Shown here piece after piece: positions 42,756 to 49,711 of a stretch of 54,500 nt of DNA. The position numbers and the translations under genes were made by a program. Below the pieces are notes generated by a model that was not told the DNA's origin, did no database searches, and saw nothing but the letters and a program-made list of their open reading frames with translations. Each line of letters starts with the position of its first letter. The stretch's first letter is position 1. This DNA is from Luteolibacter sp. (lineage in GTDB: Bacteria > Verrucomicrobiota > Verrucomicrobiia > Verrucomicrobiales > Akkermansiaceae): contig JAUYNL010000042.1 of NCBI GenBank assembly GCA_030696085.1, forward strand, positions 1-54,500, written 5' to 3'.

Positions 42756-43649
42756 TCAGGACGGGTCGTTAGCTACTGCCAGCTTTTCCTTCTCCAACAG
42801 GCTTTTGAGGCTAACTCCGCTCTGGTCAACCCAGCTCTGGGGTCCAGGGCTGTGGTAGCCTGCCACGATCGATGCCGCCGCACTAGGTGAAGAGAAGAGC
42901 GCATCAACAGCGAACAAATAGCGTCCATCAGGCTCCAGTTTCATCACGCCCTGTTCGATCAATTCTTCTCTTTGCTGAGCATAACTCGGAGCTAGAGTAT
43001 CCGTTGGTTTTCCAGAGGCTTGAGAACCGGCTAATATTACGAAACCCTCATCACTTTGCATTGCCTGCGCTTTGAGGTTTTGCTTCACCTTATGGAGGAA
43101 AAACTGTGTCGCGGGTGTGGGTCCGGCGCTACGGACTCTCGCCTTGGTGAAATAGTTGAATCCGGCTGTCTGAGCAACGAGTTCCAAATGCTCGAGAAAC
43201 TCCAGCATCGTCGCATGCTCCGCCTTGGAGAGTGCCTTCGCCAGCGGAGCCGTGGAATTGCTCAACTTCGTGCGTTTCGCGTTAGTAGCCAGATCAATCA
43301 GCGCGCTTTCCAGCCAAAGGACATGGGATTTCGTCAGGTTGTCATCTTTGCTGGAGAACAAAAGCAGCTCCGTGACTTCGAATCCGAGAGATGCCGGATG
43401 CCCCTGCACTCGCTTCGCCACATTGTCGCTCTCTCCGATATAAAGTCGCCCGTGACCCTCCTCCGTCTCGCCACGGACCAGATAGACGCCAGGTTTCTCA
43501 AAATCCTGCCATTTTCCCGTAACCAATTCCTTGATGCGGCTCACCGGCATGACCACTGCCTGCCCGGTCCAGTTGACGAGTTCGTAGTAACGCGGCCCGG
43601 ACGGAGTACCGTCGGGAAGGAAAAGGCGGAGTTGTTTGCCGTGATTCAT
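42756..43649 (-). CDS. GIY-YIG nuclease with C-terminal DUF4357
   Basis: This 297-residue protein has a GIY-YIG domain at about 50-160: PGVYLVRGE with the GVY strand (54-56), LYIGESDNVAKR (69-80) with the YIG element and Arg80. A helical linker follows, and the C-terminus holds a DUF4357-like domain (SPSAAASIVAGYHSPG, SWVDQSGVSLKSLL). Proteins of this build are usually annotated as restriction-linked or mobile-DNA nucleases. The 51-bp gap to the coiled-coil gene upstream and 2-bp gap to the next nuclease suggest one transcript. Confidence 0.82.
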   Translation of the reverse strand: MNHGKQLRLFLPDGTPSGPRYYELVNWTGQAVVMPVSRIKELVTGKWQDFEKPGVYLVRGETEEGHGRLYIGESDNVAKRVQGHPASLGFEVTELLLFSSKDDNLTKSHVLWLESALIDLATNAKRTKLSNSTAPLAKALSKAEHATMLEFLEHLELVAQTAGFNYFTKARVRSAGPTPATQFFLHKVKQNLKAQAMQSDEGFVILAGSQASGKPTDTLAPSYAQQREELIEQGVMKLEPDGRYLFAVDALFSSPSAAASIVAGYHSPGPQSWVDQSGVSLKSLLEKEKLAVANDPS

Positions 43650-43700
43650 GATCTGTCTTGGGCCGAAAGTGAAGTTACAAGCTCTGTTCTACGCATTGAT

Positions 43701-44291
43701 CTAAATTTGGACTGCCGGAAGCGTCGCAGCAAACGCACTCCCCGGGCGAGTGATGGAGTAGATCGGGTTGCCGCTCTTGTTCTGATCTACCAGTCGGATG
43801 AATCCCATCGATTCAAGAGCTGCCACGTCCGTTTCCAGGAAACGGCCTTCTGTAAACTGGATTCCCTGTCCGCTCGGCAGGAATCGGACTTCTGGCCGAT
43901 GATCGAACACTACCATCCGGCTCGCTCCCATCTGATCAAATACTTTCAAAACCGCAGCGGCCTGATCCGACAATGCCTCGATGTCCGTCCCCAGCGCCCG
44001 GCCGACCTGTGACAGGGAATCGATCTTGTCCGCTACGGAAGAGAGGGCTCCGGCAATCGTGTCGAGCTTGGAACTGAGCGCTGAAAGATCCTGCTCGAGC
44101 AGCGCGGTCAACTCCCGCTGCAACTCCTCTGATTCGAAGATTCGGTCGCGAAGCCCCTCGAAGTGGTGATGCGACAACCACACCATGAAGTCCCGGAAAC
44201 GATCCTCCGATTGTCCCGAACGTTCCTGATTCCAGTTGCAAATCAGACCGACGAGTGTTGCCAGAATAGAGCTGGCTTCGATAGGATTCAT
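43701..44291 (-). CDS. Coiled-coil protein with winged-helix-like C-terminus, unknown
   Basis: This 196-residue protein starts NPIEASSILATLVGLICNWNQERSG, an N-terminal hydrophobic helix that might insert in or associate with a membrane. It continues into DRFRDFMVWLSHHHFEGLRDRIFESEELQREL, an alpha-helical module seen in many defence-linked unknowns. A coiled coil follows (LSSKLDTIAGALSSVADKIDSLSQVG). The C-terminal FLETDVAALESMGFIRLVDQNKSGNPIYSITRPG looks like a winged helix. No enzyme motif is visible. It starts 13 bp after the SLATT gene stop and is thus likely its partner. ATG 44342 is an alternative start. Confidence 0.65.
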   Translation of the reverse strand: MNPIEASSILATLVGLICNWNQERSGQSEDRFRDFMVWLSHHHFEGLRDRIFESEELQRELTALLEQDLSALSSKLDTIAGALSSVADKIDSLSQVGRALGTDIEALSDQAAAVLKVFDQMGASRMVVFDHRPEVRFLPSGQGIQFTEGRFLETDVAALESMGFIRLVDQNKSGNPIYSITRPGSAFAATLPAVQI

Positions 44292-44304
44292 TAGGCGCGA
44301 AGAA

Positions 44305-44967
44305 TTAGAAATTTGAACGTGTTGACCAAACGAAGATTCCAAACACGACCGGTGGTACGGTCATGCAGAGGTAGTAGAAAAGATATTGCCCGGTAAACAA
44401 AAACAGATGGGTGCGCAAGACGTCGGATTTGGAGAGGCTGTGATCCTCGTATTTCGGCTTCGAAGCACGGAAGCAGGCGAAATCAATATTCTCATGGTTT
44501 TCGGATCGTTTCAGGATGTCGTCATAACGCTTCGCGATATCTTCCACTTTGCCGATGAACTCCTCGCCCTTGTCTTTCGCAAATCGGGTCTTGAGGGCTC
44601 GTAGCTCGTTGTAGAGCTCGGCGATCTGAAGTCCGCTCTGGTGATAGGTATGCGCCCTCAAGCCATAGCTCTGCGATGCTTCGAGCTGACTGACAACCAG
44701 AATGATGATGGAAAGCGCGGAGCTGATGAACAAGATGATCTGGCTGGTTCCTCCCTGTGAGAACTGGGGGAGCATCGTCGTGATCAACGAGAAGATCATC
44801 ACGTAGGCTGAAAGCAGGGCGACGGCCTTGTTGGAAAGATCGTGCTTACGCCGCAGCCTCGCTGCTGCGTTGAACCGGCTCTTGTAGGTGGACCATAGCT
44901 TGTAGTTCAGCTCGCGGTCATAGGTGCCTTGGGCGTAAAGGGGGATGTTGCTGCTGCTCATATTCAT
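44305..44967 (-). CDS. SLATT-domain two-TM protein
   Basis: This 220-residue protein has the pattern of SLATT domains (SMODS and SLOG-associated two-TM effectors), closest to the SLATT_5 form: YDRELNYKLWSTYKSRFNAAARLRRKHDLSNKAVALLSAYVMI. Two hydrophobic helices lie at 46-66 and 75-95, then a conserved helical cytoplasmic part with LRAHTYHQSGLQIAELYNELRAL. A third hydrophobic segment is at 193-216. SLATT proteins are thought to form pores that kill or arrest infected cells on receiving a second-messenger signal. No nucleotidyltransferase, SLOG or reverse-transcriptase gene was seen adjacent, which is unusual. It starts 12 bp after the second DUF488 gene. Confidence 0.82.
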   Translation of the reverse strand: MNMSSSNIPLYAQGTYDRELNYKLWSTYKSRFNAAARLRRKHDLSNKAVALLSAYVMIFSLITTMLPQFSQGGTSQIILFISSALSIIILVVSQLEASQSYGLRAHTYHQSGLQIAELYNELRALKTRFAKDKGEEFIGKVEDIAKRYDDILKRSENHENIDFACFRASKPKYEDHSLSKSDVLRTHLFLFTGQYLFYYLCMTVPPVVFGIFVWSTRSNF

Positions 44968-44979
44968 TCAATGCTACTA

Positions 44980-45432
44980 TCAAACAAGATGCCGGATCTC
45001 AATCTCTCCCCAGTTTTCCCGGAGATACTCCGCCACCAACCTCCGGTGACAATGGTGGGGCTTGTCTTCACTGCACAGCAAGCAGCCTCCTTTGACCATT
45101 TCCGGGGCGATCCGCTTTTCGATCTCCCGCTTTTTCATCAGGTCGAGAAACGCGGGTTCGTAGATGCTCCAATCGCCTTTGTGTTTCTTGTAGGCATCCA
45201 GAATATCGGCGGTTGGTGCGAGCAGGGGTTCGTGGATGTAGTCGATGTCGCAGATCTCTTTGAGGAAGAACTTGAGGTCGTCTCGCTTTGAGAATCCGGC
45301 GAGCTGGGAAACGTTATTGAGGCGCACGTCGATGATTCGTTTCGTGCCACTCGTCCGGAGTAGTTCGAAAAACTCGGCAGCGGTCTTCTTGGTGAAGCCG
45401 ATGGTGTGGACGGTGGTTTCAGGATTCATCAT
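44980..45432 (-). CDS. DUF488 protein (second of tandem pair)
   Basis: This 150-residue protein has the core DUF488 layout: TIGFTKKTAAEFFELLRTSG, IIDVRLNN, and the C-terminal CLLCSEDKPHHCHRRLVAEYL block with conserved Cys and His. The family is of uncertain biochemical role, and several members sit in defence and mobile-element loci. Its start overlaps the end of the first DUF488 gene by 14 bp. Only about a third of residues agree with that neighbour, so the two are old paralogues. Confidence 0.8.
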   Translation of the reverse strand: MMNPETTVHTIGFTKKTAAEFFELLRTSGTKRIIDVRLNNVSQLAGFSKRDDLKFFLKEICDIDYIHEPLLAPTADILDAYKKHKGDWSIYEPAFLDLMKKREIEKRIAPEMVKGGCLLCSEDKPHHCHRRLVAEYLRENWGEIEIRHLV

Positions 45433-46039
45433 TCCATGGTTCGTCCCTCACGACGGACGAGGTTTGGGGTTGTTCGACGTAGTTGATTTCCTCGCCTCGG
45501 CGCTTGTAGGCGTCATTGAGAAGTTCGATGCGGGAGCGGAACATGTCGCCCTCGGGGCTGACGTATGGGGCCATCATCCGTTCCTCGGCAGCGGCATGGG
45601 ATTCGAGTCTGCCATCAGAAAGAATGTGGAAAATCTCGGCGAATTCCTGCGCGTAGCGGCAGACCAGAACCGTGCGATGGCAATCCAGCGGGTCCTTTTC
45701 CGCGCACATCAGGGCCACACGGAATTTCAGGACGCCGTCGCGGAGACGCTCGATTCCTTGTTGGAACGCTGGAGTCCCGGCAATCAGCCCGTAATCGGCC
45801 CGTGGCCCGATGTAGCATTCCCGCTCCACCCGGCGTGCGCCGAGTTCATCGCCAAGGAACACATATCGCAGGCCGTTCGCTCTCAGTTCCTTCTCCAGCG
45901 CCGGGCGGCAGAACCACTCGAGCCGGCTGAACGGACGTGAGCGCACATCCGCCACTACCTCAATCCTGTGCTGTTTCAACAGTTCGAGAAACTTGGCGAA
46001 GTCGTGGGTCGAATGACCGATGGTGAAGAGCGGGTTCAC
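45419..46039 (-). CDS. DUF488 protein (first of tandem pair)
   Basis: This 206-residue protein has FTIGHSTHDFAKFLELLKQHRIEVVADVRSRPFSR at the start and CAEKDPLDCHRTVLVCRYA in the second half, the canonical DUF488 signature. A longer tail (ESHAAAEERMMAPYVSPEGDMFRSRIELLNDAY) follows. GTG 46039 (VNPLFTIGHS) gives the family start; ATG 46120 would add unconserved residues. It is separated from tcmP by about 260 bp in which no gene was seen. Confidence 0.75.
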   Translation of the reverse strand: MNPLFTIGHSTHDFAKFLELLKQHRIEVVADVRSRPFSRLEWFCRPALEKELRANGLRYVFLGDELGARRVERECYIGPRADYGLIAGTPAFQQGIERLRDGVLKFRVALMCAEKDPLDCHRTVLVCRYAQEFAEIFHILSDGRLESHAAAEERMMAPYVSPEGDMFRSRIELLNDAYKRRGEEINYVEQPQTSSVVRDEPWNDES

Positions 46040-46298
46040 GGTTGGGTAGGCAGCTCTGCTGGGGCTGGGAAACTCGATCAAGGCCGATTTTGGCCTTGCA
46101 ATAGGGCCGATCCGCTGCATTCGTAGCGCCGGACACTGATCGCTCCAGTGCCTTGGACACCGGGTCCTGGGGATAAGGCGTCCACAAAAAACACCGGGCT
46201 CTGATACGGCTGGCAGCGGTTCATTTCGCTTCTTCGTCCTTTGGCGCTTCAGGTGTTTTTTTGTGCCCGTACGCGTTTCAAAAATTTGTCGAGTTCGT

Positions 46299-47387
46299 TC
46301 AATTTTTTGGCCGTATCAAAAACGGCCGAGGAGATTTCAGGCTGCTCCGATTGGGAGAGGTGAAGTCACACGCGATGAAACCTTTAGCTTTCAGTTTTTT
46401 GATCACAGGGCTTGCGTGGCTGGGGAGCATTCCGTTTTCGAGACAGAACAGGTAGAGATCGGATTCGGAACGAAGTTCCCCATCACGGATACCCTTCTCA
46501 AGCGCTGCCTCAAAGACCTGCTTCTTTTTCGGCTGGAACATATCGAATTCCAAATACGGGGCGAGTTCACTGAAGTTTTCCCGGTTGAGGTCGTAGTCGG
46601 CTTCGCCGCTCGTGGGGTCCATTTTCCAGGCAACTTGCAGAAATTGCTCCATTCCCTTCGGATGACCACTGCCAAAAATGACACAATAGAGATTTCGTCC
46701 TTTCTTGAATGAGAATGCAGCGAGGTAGTAGGTTTGGCCTTTTGGCACTTGGGAACGATACCAATCGAGAACGGCTCGATGCGCGTGGTAATAGTCACCG
46801 ATGGCCTCAAGCTCCATGTATTTCCGAATGGAGGGATGAGCCTTGAAGCGATGAAGATATTGAGTCGATATGAAGAAAAGAATATCGGTCCGAGGGCAGG
46901 CGGCAAGCGTCTGAAACACATCGGCTCCCACGTGCTTGAATCCATACTGGTCCAATAGGACGAGACATGCCGTCTCGGGATCATTGAGGATCGGAAGATA
47001 GTGCGTGAAGTTTTCGGGGAAGTCGCCTTCACGGGGATCAAAACCCAGCCACCTAGGAGCTAGACTGTTCTCGTGGACAAGCTTTGTCAGCGCTTCGATC
47101 TTGCTATGCTTGTCGTCACAAACCGTGACGGTGACTTTCAAGGCTTTGGCGCAGATATCACCCGCCTTCGCCTTAACCTCAGTCAGAAGCCGAAGGGGGC
47201 TTCCGGGGGTACCATCGCAGTCCTGTCCTTTACCAGCAAAGAAATCGAAGAGATGAAGCTTCTTCCAAAACGGGTTGGGCTTGGAAGTGAATACCGGGAG
47301 CCACGCCCTTGCGTAGAGTTCGAAAATCTGAAGCTTTGTCAGCGTTCCTTCGACATAGGGCGTGTCTTCTATTTCGTCGGAACGCAT
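46299..47387 (-). CDS. tcmP: Three-Cys-motif partner protein TcmP
   Basis: This 362-residue protein has a methyltransferase-like fold typical of TcmP: KLQIFELYARAWLPVFTSK, then LHLFDFFAGKGQD (FAG motif), LLDQYGFKHVGADVF, and TDILFFISTQYLHRF. The C-terminal part (FCLENGMLPSHASPVIKKLKAKGF) looks like a winged helix. TcmP is found only as a partner of three-Cys-motif (Gp37/Gp68) proteins; that pairing is intact here, 17 bp downstream. The biochemical role is not established. Confidence 0.82.
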   Translation of the reverse strand: MRSDEIEDTPYVEGTLTKLQIFELYARAWLPVFTSKPNPFWKKLHLFDFFAGKGQDCDGTPGSPLRLLTEVKAKAGDICAKALKVTVTVCDDKHSKIEALTKLVHENSLAPRWLGFDPREGDFPENFTHYLPILNDPETACLVLLDQYGFKHVGADVFQTLAACPRTDILFFISTQYLHRFKAHPSIRKYMELEAIGDYYHAHRAVLDWYRSQVPKGQTYYLAAFSFKKGRNLYCVIFGSGHPKGMEQFLQVAWKMDPTSGEADYDLNRENFSELAPYLEFDMFQPKKKQVFEAALEKGIRDGELRSESDLYLFCLENGMLPSHASPVIKKLKAKGFIACDFTSPNRSSLKSPRPFLIRPKN

Positions 47388-47404
47388 GACCGTGCAAATT
47401 GGGA

Positions 47405-48205
47405 TTACAGGCTAGAAATCATGGGCAGCGCTTCGGCGAGCGCCCGGAGTTTCTCTTCGGAAGTTCGGGTAGATCCCTTGGCGGGTTTGGGAAATTCGTT
47501 GTAGGTGCGGCCATTCAGTTCGCGTCCGTGGCGGCTTTTTTGGACACCTCCCCATTGCTTGAAGAAGAATGGGACTTTGGCCGCGCGGCATTGTTTCTGG
47601 ATGGAAACCACCCACTCCTTTTCCAATGGTCGTGCGCCGGGGCCGCTTTCACCGCCGACGATGACCCAGTCGATGCCGGTGAGGTCAAAGGTCCCGAGAT
47701 CCTCCAAGAGCGGTTCGATGGAGAGGAATTTCATCGCTGCACCCGTGCGCCGGAGGGCGTCGACTCGAGGCAAGCCGTGCTTGCGGTTTTCCACGGTGAC
47801 ACCCCACCAAATGTGCGGGGCACTGGCGGCTTCGCGGAGGCGACCGGTGAGGAGCTTCTCCATCCGCTTGGGGCGCTTGGTGAGGATTTGATAGGTATGC
47901 CAGTCCGCCAGGCGCATGACGGAAGCGACATGGGCGATGTAGTCCTCCGGAATGTCTTCATGAAACATGTCGCTCATGGAATTGACGAATATCCGGCGCG
48001 GAGTTTTCCACTTGAGGGGATCCGCGAGTTTTTCAGGAACAAGTCGGAGATCGAAGCCGAACTCGAACGGGTGGCCTTTCACCCCGCGCCAGCGCTCGGC
48101 AAAGGTTTCGGCGTAACAGTGTTTGCATCCCGGGCTGACCTTGGTGCAGCCACGGACCGGATTCCATGTGGCGTCAGTCCACTCGATTTTTGAATTGTCC
48201 GCCAT
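47405..48205 (-). CDS. Three-Cys-motif protein, phage Gp37/Gp68 family (DUF5131)
   Basis: This 266-residue protein starts KIEWTDATWNPVRGCTKVSPGCKHCYAE; Cys20, Cys27 and Cys30 form a C-x6-C-x2-C motif that resembles a radical-SAM or metal-binding site. RRIFVNSMSDMFHEDIP and WGVTVENRKHGLPRVDALRRT and the WVIVGGESGPGARPL segment are the family signature. Members occur in phages and prophages and in bacteria next to TcmP. It starts the TcmP pair and is the first intact gene after the type I restriction genes, on the same strand. Confidence 0.85.
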   Translation of the reverse strand: MADNSKIEWTDATWNPVRGCTKVSPGCKHCYAETFAERWRGVKGHPFEFGFDLRLVPEKLADPLKWKTPRRIFVNSMSDMFHEDIPEDYIAHVASVMRLADWHTYQILTKRPKRMEKLLTGRLREAASAPHIWWGVTVENRKHGLPRVDALRRTGAAMKFLSIEPLLEDLGTFDLTGIDWVIVGGESGPGARPLEKEWVVSIQKQCRAAKVPFFFKQWGGVQKSRHGRELNGRTYNEFPKPAKGSTRTSEEKLRALAEALPMISSL

Positions 48206-48282
48206 GGGTGAAAGACTAGCGCAGGCGATTTATTTTGGAAGGCTTAATCTTCCGGTGATTCTGCGGCGGTTGGTGGTGGTAT

Positions 48283-48345
48283 TCAGTCGGTGACCCGCAC
48301 CTGGCCGTTCATGAGCATGGGGAGCAGCCAGTCGCGGAGGGTGGG
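48283..48345 (-). pseudogene. Relic of a second hsdS gene (C-terminus only)
   Basis: The minus strand reads LPTLRDWLLPMLMNGQVRVTD then stop, which matches the last residues of the intact hsdS next door (LTTLRDWLLPMLMNGQVRVNG) almost exactly. Nothing upstream in this frame continues the match. It is a short remnant of another specificity gene or a tandem duplication. The intervening about 55 bp contains TGATCAGTGATCAG-type repeats. Confidence 0.8.
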
Positions 48346-48400
48346 GAGAAGTGCCGAGTGAGCAGTGATCAGTGATCAGAGAAGAGGCTGATGGTGGTTT

Positions 48401-49711
48401 TCATCCGTTGACGCGCACTTGCCCGTTCATGAGCATCGGGAGCAGCCAGTCGCGGAGGGTGGTGAGTTCTTGGTTTTGTTGTTCGAGGTTGTCTTGTTGG
48501 GAAAAGATGGGCTGCATGAGTTTGGAGAAATCGGATAGCACGGCTGGGGCGGGGAGTTGGGTTTGGATGGATTTGAGGGTGCCGGCTGAGACTTCTTTGA
48601 AGGTCGAGCCGGAGGCGTTTTGCTCGATGGTCTTCATGAGGTGGTTCAAGGTGTAGTAGATGAATTCGGTGGAGTAGCCCTTCGACGGGACGAATGATTT
48701 GAAGCCTTGATTGGTGGTGACGGGATTCCGGGCGATGGCGGTGTAGCCGATGGGGGCGCGGGAACTCATGAGCACGGTTCCGGCGGGGAGCAGCGTCAAC
48801 GATGCGCCTTTGATGCCGGCATCCGTGACTCCGGTTTCTCCGCGGGTGATGAATTTGTTGCCGGTGTTGCGGGATAGGTCCTTGGGGGTGATCCATGGTG
48901 TTCCTTTTGGGGAGAAGAAGTGATCTTCTTTGGTGCTCGGGGTGCTGCCTCCGACGATTTCACCGAGGCAATCGAGACTTCCGGCGCTCCACCCTTTCGG
49001 GATCACGCGTTTGAGGTGGTCGTGATAGACCATGGGGCCGCCGGAGCTGCGGTAGGGTTTGCCGGCGAGGCGGGGCTTGCCGAGGGCGGCGGCTTGGGCG
49101 GCGCTCAGCGGGAAATCATACTGCACGAACCAGTAGTCATACAGCAACTTCGCAATCCCCTCCAACTCGCCGTTGATCCGGTGGTTAAGGGCGATCTTGG
49201 ATTCGATTGTGGTGAGAATTTCCGCAATTGCCGCCTGTTCCTTGACCGGAGGCAACGGAACATGGACGTCGTAGATCCGCTCGGGTGACGTATGCTTGAC
49301 CTTGCTGCCTGATGAGGTCCTGCGGATCTGGTCGCGGACGGGAAAGGTCTTAAAAAGATGATAGATGAATTCAGGAAGCACCTCGCCCGTTTGCGCGGTG
49401 ATGAGACCGAGACGTTGGTTGTGCAGGAATTTGCCACTTTCCGGAATCAAGGCCGTGCTGCCGAGCAAGCCTTCGGCCTGCTCTGTCATCGCGACGATGA
49501 TGTCCCCTTTGTTGAGCAGATATTCTTCAGGAAACGATTCGGAATAGCACTTGTCTTTCTCGGCATTGCGCTTGAATCCGCCTTGCTCGTGGAAGTTTCC
49601 CGGCGTCAGGACGACATAGGTGCCGGAGCATTGAAAGTGTTCGCCTTTGAACGGGAAGCCGTGTTTTACGCGGATCTTTCCCCGCAGTGCGGTTGTCGGC
49701 CATTTACTCAT
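48401..49711 (-). CDS. hsdS: Type I restriction-modification specificity subunit HsdS
   Basis: This 436-residue protein determines the DNA target of the HsdM/HsdR complex. It has two target-recognition domains (about 1-150 and 220-380) separated by a conserved helical spacer (PLPPVKEQAAIAEILTTIESKIALNHRINGELEGIAKLL) and a second conserved region near the end (SQQDNLEQQNQELTTLRDWLLPML). The first TRD is AMTEQAEGLLG-type, the second contains the PRAPIGYTAIA-like SRAPIGYTAIA. It overlaps the hsdM stop by 8 bp. A short second copy of its tail lies 56 bp downstream. Confidence 0.93.
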   Translation of the reverse strand: MSKWPTTALRGKIRVKHGFPFKGEHFQCSGTYVVLTPGNFHEQGGFKRNAEKDKCYSESFPEEYLLNKGDIIVAMTEQAEGLLGSTALIPESGKFLHNQRLGLITAQTGEVLPEFIYHLFKTFPVRDQIRRTSSGSKVKHTSPERIYDVHVPLPPVKEQAAIAEILTTIESKIALNHRINGELEGIAKLLYDYWFVQYDFPLSAAQAAALGKPRLAGKPYRSSGGPMVYHDHLKRVIPKGWSAGSLDCLGEIVGGSTPSTKEDHFFSPKGTPWITPKDLSRNTGNKFITRGETGVTDAGIKGASLTLLPAGTVLMSSRAPIGYTAIARNPVTTNQGFKSFVPSKGYSTEFIYYTLNHLMKTIEQNASGSTFKEVSAGTLKSIQTQLPAPAVLSDFSKLMQPIFSQQDNLEQQNQELTTLRDWLLPMLMNGQVRVNG

